Shown here in pieces: positions 46,703 to 58,200 of a stretch of DNA of 64,000 nucleotides. The stretch lies in assembly GCF_017104715.1 (NCBI RefSeq), contig NZ_JAAGPI010000003.1, positions 248,001-312,000 of the forward strand, in the 5' to 3' direction. The notes under the pieces are model-generated. The model saw nothing but the letters and a program-made list of their open reading frames with translations, was not told the DNA's origin and did not search any database. The stretch is from Burkholderia sp. Ac-20365. Lineage in GTDB: Bacteria; Pseudomonadota; Gammaproteobacteria; Burkholderiales; Burkholderiaceae. The first letter of the stretch is position 1; every line of letters starts with the position of its first letter. The translations under genes were made by a program, and so were the position numbers.

Positions 46703-48212
46703 TAATTAGTCGACCCTGAACAATCTGCAGAGCCATCTCTAGTGAGGCTTTGGGTCGGAAATGGTGTGAGAATTACAGGGACCTGGCATATTGATGCGTG
46801 AATTCTGCAATTCCCGGTGAGGTGCAGATAGGTCCGAAGACGCCTGTGTCGGAACAAGATTTCTTCCGGCATCCGCTGCGCGAGCAGATCAATCTGAAGC
46901 ATCCGTTGGAGCGACTGGCCGAACTCATCAACTGGGAACGGCTGGGCATGTTGATGAGCGAGAGCTTCGTGTCCAGCAAAGGTCGACCCGCGAGTTCGCC
47001 GCGTCTGATTGCCTGATTGCCGGGCTACTGTATTTGCATCACGCGTTCGATCTGTCGGACGAAGAGGTCGTCTGGCAATGGATGGACAACCCGTATTGGG
47101 CAGGTGTTCACGGACGAAACTTACTTGCAGACCGAGCCGCCGATCGACCCGTCGAGCCTGACGCGCTGGCGCAAGCGGCTGGGCGAAGCCGGCGTTGAAG
47201 AACTGCTGACCGAGACGATCGAAGCCGCCAGACGCGCCGGTGTGATCAAGGCCCTCGCGCGTTAAGCGCGTGATTGTAGACACGACGGTTATGCCGACGG
47301 CGATTGCCCATCCAACCGATTCGCGATTACTCAAACGGTGTCGCGAACATCTGGTGAAGGCTGCGGCCCGCAACGGCCTGAAGCTGCGCCAGAACTACAA
47401 CCGCGAGGCGCCGCGTCTGGGACTGCAGATTGGCCGCTACGCTCACGCGAAGCAGTATAAGCGTATGAAGAAGGCGTTGCGCACGCTGCGCACGCTGCGC
47501 TCGCGCGTTGGGCGGATGATGCGCGATGTGGAGCGACGGGTCACCCAAGTGGCAGAGTCAGGCCGCGTCGCCTTGCAAGAACTGATTGACCGCACGAAGC
47601 GGATTCTCTCGCAGAAGCCGAAGGACAAAAGCAAGCTCTACGCGCTGCATGCACCGGAAGTCGAATGTCTGGCCAAAGGCAAGGCGCGTACGCCCTATGA
47701 GTTCGGCGCGAAAGTGTCGATCACGACGACGCACAAGGAAGGACTGATAGTTGGCATGCGCTCGATGCCGGGCAGTCCGTACGATGGTCACACGCTTGCC
47801 GAAGCGTTGGAGCAGGCGGCGATTCTGAGCGAGGTGAGGCCGGAAGCCGCCATCGTGGATCGCGGCTACAAGGGTGTCGCCATCGACGGCGTGAAGATCC
47901 ACCACCCGGGTTTGCGGCGTGGTATCACGCGCGGACTACGCGCGATGATCAAGCGGCGAAGCGCAATCGAGCCTGCCATCGGTCACATGAAAGCAGACGG
48001 AAAACTCGATCGCAACTGGCGCAAAGGCGCGCTCGGTGACGCGATGTAGGCAGTGTTGTGCGGCGCAGGCCACAATCTGCGGATGATCCTCAGGAAGCTG
48101 AAGCTTTTTTACGCCCTCGTCCTCATCGCCTTGCTAAACCGTACCGTTGCCGTCGTGCCAACAGCATGAGTTGAGTGACCGACGAAAAGAATTGTTCAGG
48201 GCCGACTAATTA
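46703..48212 (+). mobile_element. IS5-family insertion sequence, 1.5 kb, decayed
   Basis: The left end 46703-46724 and right end 48191-48212 are inverted copies over 22 bp with one mismatch (core GACCCTGAACAAT on the left). The TAATTA at the outer edges is itself palindromic, so the exact boundary between target duplication and terminal repeat is unclear. The element carries one transposase gene, listed separately, with several lesions. Confidence 0.8.
46798..48169 (+). pseudogene. IS5-family transposase, multiple lesions
   Basis: The full transposase can be followed through four frame segments. It starts GEVQIGPKTPVSEQDFFRHP and LERLAELINWERL. A tandem duplication of CTGATTGC (about 47006-47021) breaks the frame before GLLYLHHAFDLSDEEVVWQW. 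An extra G near 47097 breaks it before QVFTDETYLQTEPPIDPSSL. A third shift near 47260 precedes VKRVIVDTTVMPTAIAHPTD. Finally a TAG at 48047-48049 interrupts just before AVLCGAGHNLRMILRKLKLF. Inactive. Confidence 0.85.
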
Positions 48213-49398
48213 AATATCGTCATTTTCCAATGCAATGCGATTCCGTCTTACATGTCATCTCGGAATTTTGCACACTAATTTTTTTATTTTAACGATCTGT
48301 ATACATAGAAATATTGCAGCACGACTCCGGGACTTAAATCGTGAAATAAGAAAGTCGAAATGAGGGCACTCAGCTGTCTGTCGCCGAGTATTCAGAGCTG
48401 CGCAATGTGAATCCCCCTAGACGCACAGTTCCGGCGCCGCACAAGGTCGGCCCTCACAACGGGCAGCCAAGTGCAAACTATAACCACGTAATTAGCCGCG
48501 AGCGATACGTCAGATCAGTTTGCTGAGGGATGTTATCGCCCGTCGGGCGCTCGCATCGTCAGTGTCTCATAAAAGCACACAATTTACGGAAATGGCAGTT
48601 CGCCCTCTACACCGTCAATGACATGAGTCGCTCGAAAGCTTCAAGTTCAGCGCAGCAGTACTCTCCATCGGTCCGGCGTTGAGGCATGATAGAAAACGGC
48701 ACCGACGCACTCTCCTGTAGTTAAAAAATCTAAAGTCTGTTCGGCTTCACACAGATATCCAAAGATTCAATTCGGTAGATGCCCTAACATCAACTGCGAA
48801 AAACATCACCTAATCTAGTCTTCAGACAGCTTGCAGATAGTTTAAAAAAATAAAACAATCCAAATATCTGACACGGATCTCGAATCTAGCAAGCCGTCGT
48901 GTCACTGGCAGCAGCAGTCAATGAGTCGTGGCGATGCACTGCGATTACGGGAATGGCTATCAAGGCGACTTTGGATTTCACGCATTTATTGAGTACGTGA
49001 AACTAATGTATTTAGTCTCGGATAAGAAGGAATTAAACCGACATGTTCATCCCAGCAATCACGGTGCGCGACCTTCAATCTGGCCAAAGAAATACTGTAT
49101 TCACACTACCCGTCGACAAATTTTGAAATTGTGCTGATCAATCTTCGGACGTGCGGTCCAGCAGCGTCGTTAGTCGCGGCCGGGCGGCCCCCAGCGCGCC
49201 CGCCACGGCTTTCCGAAAACGAGGCGGAGGTCCGGGCGAACTTGGCGATGCAGGGAATAACGGCGAGACCGGTGAAAATGGCTCAGACGGCACTTTCGCT
49301 TTGACTTCTCTCGCTTGGAGCTTGCGACCGTATCGAATGCTTTGCTTGTTGGGTGCGGGCGGTTTAAACCTCTGCTCTGATCCAACTTTGGGGGGCTT
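48213..49398. other. AT-rich leader before the giant-gene operon
   Basis: About 1.2 kb, noticeably AT-rich between 48215 and 48900, without a credible gene. Short frames at 48928-49137 and 49151-49456 do not look like proteins. It must contain the promoter of the operon starting at 49399. The AT-rich part suggests acquired DNA of different origin from the GC-rich operon. Confidence 0.5.
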
Positions 49399-52300
49399 AT
49401 GGCGGATTTGGACTGGGACTTCGGCGCAGCTCAACAAACCGTCAGTCTTGCCCTAACGGCAACAAGCCAAGCCGAATCGGCCGATGAACTCTTCACGGTC
49501 ACCAACTACAAGCTCGGGTGCGTCATACGGGTCATCAGGCCTCGTGATCATGTCGACCTCCTCTTCCATATCAGGGGGCTGACCTGCACCGGACTCAGCA
49601 CATCTCGAAGACCGCATCTCTCGCGAATAGGCGGGGTTCCGCGGCGAAAGCTGCGCGTCATTTTCCCCCCGCAGCATGTCGCGGAAGGCATCAAGCAAAA
49701 GCCGCTCGCAACGGGCTCGTGCGAGGAGGCCACCGACTGGGGGCCGATGCCGGTGCGCATGGCCCAACCTTCTCGGCTGGTGTTCGCGATCCCGGATCAG
49801 ATCAACTGGTTGCCCGAGCTGAGATTGAGCGATCTGACCGACTGGACCCCGCTGCAGCCCATCGTCCACCGACGGGCAGGCATCGGCCCGGAAATCGCTG
49901 ACCAGCTCGCGGCGGCTTTTCCGGGGATGACCGTCCCGGATCTCAAGAATCTCTCGCTCAACGACGCGCAGGCGGCGATCGCTGCAGGCCTCGAGGGGCC
50001 CGCGAATGGGGAAACCGCCATCGAAATGCCGAGCCGGCTCATCCTCTCGCCTTCTGGCGCCGGGAAATGGGTCGTGCCGAAAGACTTTCCCGATGCTGGC
50101 GCAGCGCCGATCTGGACCGCACGTCTCGACAGGACCGGACGCAGATCTGTTCGCGCCGTATGGTCGACTCGGCTCGAGCCCCATGTCTTTCCGGCCGATC
50201 TCGACGAACCGCCGGTCGCGGCCGTCCCGATGCTGTCGCTCAGCCGGCGTCATCATTGGGAAATCGTTGCGCAGACATCCGTCTATGGCCTGCCTGGGCT
50301 GCGCCGCCTCGTCGCTGATCCCGCGGCCAGCGAAGATCTCGTGACAAACAGCGCCGCCGTTCCCCGCCCAACAGTAGTGCGGCCAGATATACCTATCGGA
50401 TTTCTGACCGCAATTGACTCTTGCCATGGCTATGTTAATCGTGACAGCGGAATCGCGCTGGCCACGCCTTTCGAGGACGGTGACCTGATCGCCAGCGCTC
50501 TCGGAGGATTTGCGAACTTCACGTGGAAGGGCGACCCACCGAGCCTGTTCTGGGACGCAAAGGGAGATCCGATCGGCCTCAACCTCGAGCGGCTCACCTA
50601 TCGCGGATACCTCGGCCGCGACACGCAAGTTGTGGCGGTCGAAAAGGCATATCTCTTCCCGCACGGCATCCGAGCCTCGCTGATCACGGTTGTTGAGCGC
50701 GCCATCTATCCCGACTACGCCCAGAACCCGATTTCCTATCTCATCAAGCGGCACTTTATCGTGACGCCCAAGAAGCCGCGCAGCTACCCGGGTCCTTACC
50801 AACCTTTTGACGGACGAGAGTTCCCACCGCGCCGTGTCGAACTTAAGACGCTGGTGACGCCCGACCTCGCCCCAATCCTCGACATACAGCTGACACTCCC
50901 CTCTGATGCCAAGCCGATCCCCCAAGGGGCGATCTTCTGGCCACAAGCGATCGAGGGCAACACGCTCTCGGACATTCTCTTTGAATGGTCCACCGAGGAC
51001 GCGGCCAGCGTCCGCAGCAAGTTCATCTTCGTTCGCAATGACGTCATTAGCCGACAGGACGTCATGCGTGCGCTCGTTGACTTTTACAATGCCCAAGACG
51101 ACGACCGCCGGTCCGCGTGGCTCGGCGGCGCCCGCCATCGGTATGCCAAGCCCAAACGTGAGGGCGACACCAGCTTCGATACCACGCGATGGATTCTCGC
51201 CGCGCAGGGGCGGCGCGACGGTCCGGACGGCGGAGAACATTTCGCGCGCGACGGGCGGATGGAAGGTGCGGACCAGCCGGCGTTTTACCCGCTCATGGAG
51301 CGCGGTTTCGTCGCCATGCAGAACATAGAGCAAATGCTCGGCCTCCCCCATGGCCAGGTCGAGGTCCGCTATTTCGACGGCTACAAGCGAGAAGGCATCG
51401 ACACGGCGCACCAGATATTCCTGACGCTCGGCCAATCGGCTTTGCCGATGCGATCCTCAGCGCGCGCCGATCGCAGCGGGGGCGTCGCATCGGCCGATCT
51501 CAACGTGGCGGCCGTCTCACGCTTGACCGGCCCGGTCGGCGGATCGACGAAGCACGCGCTTGCTAGCAGCCCACCGGATTTCGGCCTGGCGGTCGCTGGC
51601 GAATTCGATCCAGGTCAGTTTTTTGGGAACGACGCTAAGCTCCTGGGCGTCGTACACCTCGCCGATATCGTCAGAGGTGCAACCGCCATCCTGTCGCTCG
51701 ATCAAGCTCCGCGACTGCTCGACGAAACCATGCTCGGCGCACGCACGGAGTTCGTCCTGGTACAGAGCGTCGCACGTGGCTTACGCGAGGCGCTCTATGT
51801 CGACCCCGATCTTATCGGCCGCCTTGAGGCCGGAATCGCGAAGGCCGATACGCTTCTCGTCAAGTCAAAACTCCATCTCCAAGATGTTTATCCGAGCCTG
51901 ATGCAGGCCATTGCGCCCTTCCGTGGTAAGCCCTCAGCGGTCCGCGAGCGACTCGACGAGGCAATCAGCGCCAACACGGCTGAAGAGATTCGTCCACCGG
52001 TCGATGCACTTGCGCCTCTCCTTCGAAACATACTCGACGCGGTCGCCGACGTAATCAAGGATCCGGTCCCCGACGTGTTCGAGGAAGTCATCGGGGCCGT
52101 CCGTCAGTCCTTTGAACTCCTGGTCGGCAAGGCCGACAGAGAAATCAACGACAAGGCAACTGCAGCATGGTCCCTGATTCTAAAATGGGTCCGGGACGCC
52201 TTCTGCGCGGCGATCGACGACGCGAACTTCGGCACCGTTCTCTTCGGAGCCCGAGGGATGCTGAGCTGCACCGAGATCTTCAAAGATCCGGTGGCGGCGC

Positions 52301-55266
52301 TGCGCGGACTTAAAGAAGGCCTCTACGGAGCTGCCTTTGATCAGGCCTGGCAGAGCCTTCTTGAAATCCTGGATCGCGAAGCTGACCTAGGTGCCCGTCT
52401 CGATCTGGCGCTTGAAGACCGGCGCGCCACAATTGCATCAGCTCTCAGGGCCGGCGTATCCCTTGTCGCCGATCGCCTCCAGCCTTATGACCCCCGTGTC
52501 GACGATATCCGAACGGCGCAGATCCAACAGGCGTTCCTTGATGGACTCGCCGGAGATTTTGCGAAAATCGTGACGCCATCGAGCGGCACAATGTCGCCCG
52601 ACGAAGCGCTTACCTTCGTGACTGGCGTACTCGACACGTTCCCGGCCGAGGCGACCATGGCGCTCAAAGGCCGAGTTGCCTCCCTGCTTCCCACGGTGCA
52701 TGCAATCGCGACCGAAGATGCGAGTGCGCTGCTCGAGGAACTCTCCATCTTTGTTGGCAACCGCCTCAAGCGGGTCGTTTTCGCGCCCCTCATGGACGAG
52801 GCAAACGCGCTTGCCGCACGCTTAAAGGCGCTTCTCGAGAACGCCGCGAGCGCAGCCTTCTCGCACGCCATTGCCATCGTCGTCAACCTATTCGACGCAG
52901 TGCTCGGGTGCAGCGAGATCGCGGCCATCGCAAAGGCCGGGCGGCGCCTGCAAGGCGTGTGCGACTCCGTCAGTGCGGCCGCTAAACTCATCGGCGACGG
53001 TGTCCTTGCGGCAAGCGCCGACCTCGATGCCGCTGCACACGCGATCAAGACCGCCGCGGGCCAGATTCAGGTTCCGCCGAACCCGATCGGATTGCCGCTG
53101 CGCGCGGCACTCGCCGCGATCAATGCAGCGACCGAAGATGTGCTCGAAGCGATCACGCGCCTCGACGCGCAGCGGCACAGGCTCGCCCAGGCGGGGGACA
53201 CGGCCTGTGCACTGACGCACGACTATCTCGATCCGCTGGCAGCCATAGTTCGACTGCGGCGGTCGACGACGGACAGCCTCGTCGAGATCGCCCGCGGCTG
53301 CGAAGTAATTGAGGCGCATCTTTTGCACGGCAACCCGGTGCCGGCAGTACAAACCTCGTTCGACGAGATCGTGAAGCAATGCGCCGCACTCTCGCGCGGC
53401 CTGACGGGCATCGATGCGCTCGCCGGCCCACAACCGCTACTCGATGCCGCGATCGCACAGATCAAAGCGGCGGCCATTTCGCCTAAGGACTATCTCGACA
53501 GGCTCGACGCCGCCGCCCGAACGGTCGCGCTCGATGCCGCCGCCCTCCGGGCCGAACTCTCTGGCGCGATCGAGACTGACCGGCTTCGGGCGCTCCTCGA
53601 TGGAGAGGTCAAGACGTTCCAGGAGGCACTCGATCGCCGCCTCGCCGCATTCTTGATGCAAAGTGTAGGCTTTACTTCCGACACTCTGACAGCGATGGAC
53701 AAGGCCATCGAGAACGTTCTTGCTCCCTTCATGGCGGCGTTGATTCCGATTTACAGCCTTGCCGAGACGGTGTTTGCGCGCATTCTCGATACCGATCTCC
53801 ACAACGAGACCCTGAACAAGGTCTACCGGCTGGCGCTCGGCGGCGATGAAAAGATCGATACGCTGGCTGCTGCGCGCCAAGATGTGGCGCTTGAAAAGGG
53901 CGAGGTCCAAGCCATCGCCAACAACCCCGATGTCACGACGGTCTCAGCGCTGATCGACCGGTATCGCCGTCACCAAGGCGCGCTAAACAAGGCTGTCGCC
54001 GCCGTGGAAGCGCTCGGCCTTACGGATGTAGGGCAAACGCTCACCGAGGCATTGCGCCACGAACTCGAAAGGATTGAAGAAGAAGTTCGCGCGCTCGTCC
54101 TACAGTTAGTACCCACCAAGCTCCAGACGCGCTATTTCTGGCCGACTGCGCTCAAGCGCTTTCCTGATTCGGAGAATGGCTGGATCTTCAAGCCGACCGA
54201 CGATGCGCCGCCCGGCAAACGTCCAAGCGATCCACCGATTGGACATCCCGCGGCAAAGGCTGGATTTAATTGGCATCTATGGATCGACGGCCGTTTTTCA
54301 TTCGACGTCGTGACCGGTAAGCGCGAGGTCGATATCAACGGGGTCCTGCGGCCCTTCGAACTGCGGCTCCTCGGAGCAGATTTTTGCATGCTCACCATCT
54401 CCTTTGAGGAGACACGCTTCACCTCCGTCAACGGCGCAACACCCGACTTCGCAGTCCAGGTCAAGGACGTGAAGATCGGCACGTACCTCAAATTCGTAGA
54501 AAACCTGCAGCAATGGCTGACGCCTCAGGGCAGTGGCTTTTATCTTTGCGCTGCCCAGGAATTCCCGGGGATCGAGGTCGGCTATGTCTACGATGCCGGC
54601 ATCATCCAGATCGGCTCGCTGCAGTTCATCAACGTCGCTTTCCGCATTTCCGCCATCCTTCCTTTTTCGGCTGACAGCGTCTCGAAGGGCCGCGCTCTGT
54701 TCCGCTTCGCGCTCGCAAGCCGGGACCGTCCATTCCTCATTTCAAGCCCGCCTTATGGCGGCGGCGGCTGGATCCGCATCACCTGTAGCACCGACGGGAT
54801 CGAGTCCATCGATCTCGCCTTCGTGTTCGGCGGCGTTGCTGCTATTAAATTCGGTCCACTCGACGCGCAAGGGCGGATCGTGGCGGGCATTCGCGTCGAG
54901 AGCCTCACAACTACCGACGGCAAGAAAGCGCACCTAATTACGGCGCTCTTCGAAGCAGTCGGCGAGGGCAACATCGCCTGCTTCTCAACCAGCGTCAGTC
55001 TCCGAGTCGCGCTTACTCAAACGACAGGCGGCGCGCTCTTCGGCGAGACCACCTACAGCTTCTCCTTTAAGGTCGGCTTCGTGCGCTTAAGTTACAGCGT
55101 ATCGGCGCGCTACCGCCTTAGCAACGGCAGCGACCCGCAAGCGCTTAACCGTCTATCGCTATCGGCCACGACGCCCACACTCATCAGGACCCAGGTGCCA
55201 GTCAAGGAAACACAATGGCAATCCTATCGCGCCTTCTTCGACCTTGAGCTCCTGGAGGCAGCATGA
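49399..55266 (+). CDS. Giant protein of unknown function (1955 aa)
   Basis: A 1955-residue protein whose ATG is preceded by GGGGGG. No signal peptide and no convincing membrane segment. Residues 1 to about 760 are mixed alpha/beta with many Trp and Pro motifs (RRHHWEIVAQTSVYGLPGLR; QVEVRYFDGYKREGIDTAHQ). Residues about 767-1570 are Ala/Leu/Asp-rich and strongly helical, as in a long rod or helical bundle. Residues about 1573-1955 are beta-rich with repeated glycine-aromatic strands (SFSFKVGFVRLSYSVSARYR). From memory the C-terminal part resembles very large uncharacterised proteins in actinobacteria and myxobacteria; I cannot verify this. It overlaps the next gene by 4 bp. Codon usage is strongly GC3-rich, unlike the adjacent AT-rich DNA. 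Confidence 0.85.
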   Translation: MADLDWDFGAAQQTVSLALTATSQAESADELFTVTNYKLGCVIRVIRPRDHVDLLFHIRGLTCTGLSTSRRPHLSRIGGVPRRKLRVIFPPQHVAEGIKQKPLATGSCEEATDWGPMPVRMAQPSRLVFAIPDQINWLPELRLSDLTDWTPLQPIVHRRAGIGPEIADQLAAAFPGMTVPDLKNLSLNDAQAAIAAGLEGPANGETAIEMPSRLILSPSGAGKWVVPKDFPDAGAAPIWTARLDRTGRRSVRAVWSTRLEPHVFPADLDEPPVAAVPMLSLSRRHHWEIVAQTSVYGLPGLRRLVADPAASEDLVTNSAAVPRPTVVRPDIPIGFLTAIDSCHGYVNRDSGIALATPFEDGDLIASALGGFANFTWKGDPPSLFWDAKGDPIGLNLERLTYRGYLGRDTQVVAVEKAYLFPHGIRASLITVVERAIYPDYAQNPISYLIKRHFIVTPKKPRSYPGPYQPFDGREFPPRRVELKTLVTPDLAPILDIQLTLPSDAKPIPQGAIFWPQAIEGNTLSDILFEWSTEDAASVRSKFIFVRNDVISRQDVMRALVDFYNAQDDDRRSAWLGGARHRYAKPKREGDTSFDTTRWILAAQGRRDGPDGGEHFARDGRMEGADQPAFYPLMERGFVAMQNIEQMLGLPHGQVEVRYFDGYKREGIDTAHQIFLTLGQSALPMRSSARADRSGGVASADLNVAAVSRLTGPVGGSTKHALASSPPDFGLAVAGEFDPGQFFGNDAKLLGVVHLADIVRGATAILSLDQAPRLLDETMLGARTEFVLVQSVARGLREALYVDPDLIGRLEAGIAKADTLLVKSKLHLQDVYPSLMQAIAPFRGKPSAVRERLDEAISANTAEEIRPPVDALAPLLRNILDAVADVIKDPVPDVFEEVIGAVRQSFELLVGKADREINDKATAAWSLILKWVRDAFCAAIDDANFGTVLFGARGMLSCTEIFKDPVAALRGLKEGLYGAAFDQAWQSLLEILDREADLGARLDLALEDRRATIASALRAGVSLVADRLQPYDPRVDDIRTAQIQQAFLDGLAGDFAKIVTPSSGTMSPDEALTFVTGVLDTFPAEATMALKGRVASLLPTVHAIATEDASALLEELSIFVGNRLKRVVFAPLMDEANALAARLKALLENAASAAFSHAIAIVVNLFDAVLGCSEIAAIAKAGRRLQGVCDSVSAAAKLIGDGVLAASADLDAAAHAIKTAAGQIQVPPNPIGLPLRAALAAINAATEDVLEAITRLDAQRHRLAQAGDTACALTHDYLDPLAAIVRLRRSTTDSLVEIARGCEVIEAHLLHGNPVPAVQTSFDEIVKQCAALSRGLTGIDALAGPQPLLDAAIAQIKAAAISPKDYLDRLDAAARTVALDAAALRAELSGAIETDRLRALLDGEVKTFQEALDRRLAAFLMQSVGFTSDTLTAMDKAIENVLAPFMAALIPIYSLAETVFARILDTDLHNETLNKVYRLALGGDEKIDTLAAARQDVALEKGEVQAIANNPDVTTVSALIDRYRRHQGALNKAVAAVEALGLTDVGQTLTEALRHELERIEEEVRALVLQLVPTKLQTRYFWPTALKRFPDSENGWIFKPTDDAPPGKRPSDPPIGHPAAKAGFNWHLWIDGRFSFDVVTGKREVDINGVLRPFELRLLGADFCMLTISFEETRFTSVNGATPDFAVQVKDVKIGTYLKFVENLQQWLTPQGSGFYLCAAQEFPGIEVGYVYDAGIIQIGSLQFINVAFRISAILPFSADSVSKGRALFRFALASRDRPFLISSPPYGGGGWIRITCSTDGIESIDLAFVFGGVAAIKFGPLDAQGRIVAGIRVESLTTTDGKKAHLITALFEAVGEGNIACFSTSVSLRVALTQTTGGALFGETTYSFSFKVGFVRLSYSVSARYRLSNGSDPQALNRLSLSATTPTLIRTQVPVKETQWQSYRAFFDLELLEAA

Positions 55267-58200
55267 CTACGCAACGCTCGACCGCCGGTGCGGAGTTGCT
55301 CGCCATTCCCGACCGCGCAGACAGCAACACACTTCGGATCGGCATCCAGGTGACACCAAGCGCCAAAATCGCAGGTGCCATCGCGATCGACAGCTGGCCA
55401 AAGGAGATTGCGCGCCTTGCCGAACGCATGCGCATTCGCATCGGGACTTTGGCTGCCGGACAGGTCACTGAGCTGAGGGCAGTGCCCGCTCGCTCGCAGC
55501 TTGGCGCGTTCTTCGATCCTAGCCAATACTACAAGGGCAAGACGCGGCGCGATGCTGCGACAGCGATGTGGCAAGAGATATTCAAGCCCGTGGGCTTTAC
55601 CGCGCTCATGGACTCGATCGCGTCCATGAGCGCCGAGCCGGCGATGCCGCCCCCCATCGCCTCCTCGCGCGTCGCGGATCTCCAGCTATTTCTCGACAAG
55701 CTTCACCTATGGCGCGAGGCGCGGGTGCCTCTTGACCGAACCGGACTCGCGCGCGACATCAGGGGGCTTGCCCAGCGCATCACAGGCTGGATGGCCGCCG
55801 GACCCAGTCCGCTTGCCGCGCCCTTAGCGAAATCGCTTGCTAGCGATTCGATGGCCGCGCGCGCCGAGCAGCTTGACCGTCTAAGGCGCGGCATCGACCA
55901 TCTGCTCTCTCAGGGCGACGATCCGGCCACCCATGCCCTTGTCTTTGCCGCCAAGTTCGAGGCCGAGATCGCGACGATGTTCCGCGACCATTGGACGCGC
56001 CTCTTCGGCGAGAAAGAACCCAAGCCGCCCGTCAAAGAGCCGGATACGCTGGACTGGGGCGCCAAGCCCGAGCAAGCGGCCGGGCGCAAGCTGAGCGCGC
56101 TCCTCGCGCTGCCGACCCTGACCCATTACCTCGGGCTTGGCGTCCAGGTCGAGATCCCGCGCTCCAGCCTCGAGGGCCTTACAACCGGCGCCATCGCCGC
56201 CGAGTTCGTTGACGAGGCAGGGAACCGCGTCGGCGGCGAGACGGCCTGGACCGCCTTTGACCTCGACGGTAGCTATTTCGGACCTGCGCCTAATCCGGAT
56301 GCTGTCGCGTCAGCAAAGCTCTTTCGCCAAGGTTATCTCAACCTCGGCGCGACGATCGACGGCAGCGAGCCACGTTTTGCGCTGCGCGCTGATGATGCGG
56401 TCAATACCCTCCATGACCTCGTCAGGACCACGGAGAATGAGAAAAGTCCCGACCTCAAACGCTATCGGCGCGGCCTCGCGTTATACGACCGAGCGACCCC
56501 GCAGCAACTGGAGGAGACAGAGAAGCGCGCGACGAGCGGCCCCATCACCGTCAACTATCTCGAAGACATGCTTGCCGGGGTGAGACCCGATATCGGGATC
56601 GCGAAACGCGGCGCAGTCGGTCTCGGCATGCCCCCGGAGCGGTGGCGGCCGGTGACGGCAAGGACAATAAGCTGTGTGCACGACGAGCTCGACCCGGCGT
56701 TCTACGCTGAGCCGCTGATCGCCCAACTCGCGCCGCGCGACCATGGCTATGCGCTCGCCATTACCGAATATAAAGACGGCAAGATCAGCCGCGAAGACGA
56801 ACTTATGGTGTGGGCCGGCGAGAGTCTCGCCGTACACGTCCAGCGGCCGGGCGATCCCGCGCCGACCGTCGATCCTGCGCGCGACCTCGCCTTGCAGTTG
56901 ACCTATAGGCTTCCGGATCCCCACACCGGCGTGACGATGCCGCCGCTGCGCGAAAGTATCGGATATGCCTGCGGGTGCCGGCTGGTGTATGTGAACGGGT
57001 CGGGGCCCCTCTTCGACGAGGCGGCCTGGAGCTATGCGCACAACCCATCGATCGTGATCGGCGACGACCGTGGCAGACCTTATCTCTTCCCGTCAGTGCA
57101 GCTTCCGCCGCCCGACGTACATCTCGCTTGGGACGATCCGATCGTCCTTGCGAACGACCCGGAGATTGAAACCGCCGGCGAGGCGAACGAGATACTCGTG
57201 GTTCGCGACGGCGAGGGATCGGCAAGGCGGCTCGTGACACCGCCGCGCGGGAGCTTCGATGGCGCCGAACAACAGCGGCTCTTCGACGCGCCCTCGCTCC
57301 ACGACGACCGGCCGCTCGGGGCCTTCTCGGGTGGCAAGGCAGCGCTTTGGCTCTTCGGAGAAGACGGGCGCTTTCCCGAGGCTCGTTTCGGGCGGTCGCT
57401 TGGAAGCATTCGCTTCCTCGAGGGTAACATGCTGATGCCGGTCCCCTTGGACGGCCGCCGACGTCCTGAGATCGAAATTGGAAGTCCGGACTATATGAAA
57501 ATCAAATATCGCCAGTCCCGCGGTACTGTCGCAATCCTCGGTCGACGGCGAGCACCGGCCTCGCCCACTGCATCATTCTTCCCCGACGCAAATGGTGCTC
57601 GCCTCATGGCATCGCTTGAGCGTCTCTCGGTCCTCGGAAGCGACACGCCGTTGACGACCGCCGACCGCGACTTCTGGAAGAGCCCGCAAGGGCCGGCTGA
57701 CGCGCTCCCGATTATCGTCGACCTTGTGCCTGCTGCGGATGCCGCCTCGTTCGCTGCCACCCGCGAGATCGCACTTCGCGATGTCGACGGCAGGTCCGTA
57801 AATCTCCCCTATCTCAAAGCCCAATTACCCAAGGGCGAGACCTATCAACTGACCCTTGCCGGCGACACCAAGCTTGGCGATGGCGGAGCGGTTGCGCTGA
57901 AGCTTGTCCACGCCGTCAGAAAACCTCTGCGAAGCCCCGATTTTACTCCCAAGGAAACGCCAGACGAGATGCCTAGTTCGACTGGGATCGGCCTTCGCGC
58001 TGTAACTGTTACTGTCGCGAACGATGATCCTGGCTCTCCGCCAGCCGGCGCGCTCGAGACTTGGGCGCAAAAGGTCCTACGCTATGAGGCGAGCGGCATC
58101 GATATGCGCTGCTGGTCCAGCGAAGAGGGTGGGACGACGACCTTCTTCACCGGCCGGGTGGATATCGATCGAAAGTCGACGGGAAATCTGCGTTGCGAAG

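Noticed and set aside
49453..51435. A 660-codon open frame on the minus strand opposite the 1955-aa gene
   Set aside because: It lies wholly antisense to a well-formed gene with its own ribosome site and coupled partner. Arg/Gly/Glu-rich composition is typical of a GC3-driven mirror frame.
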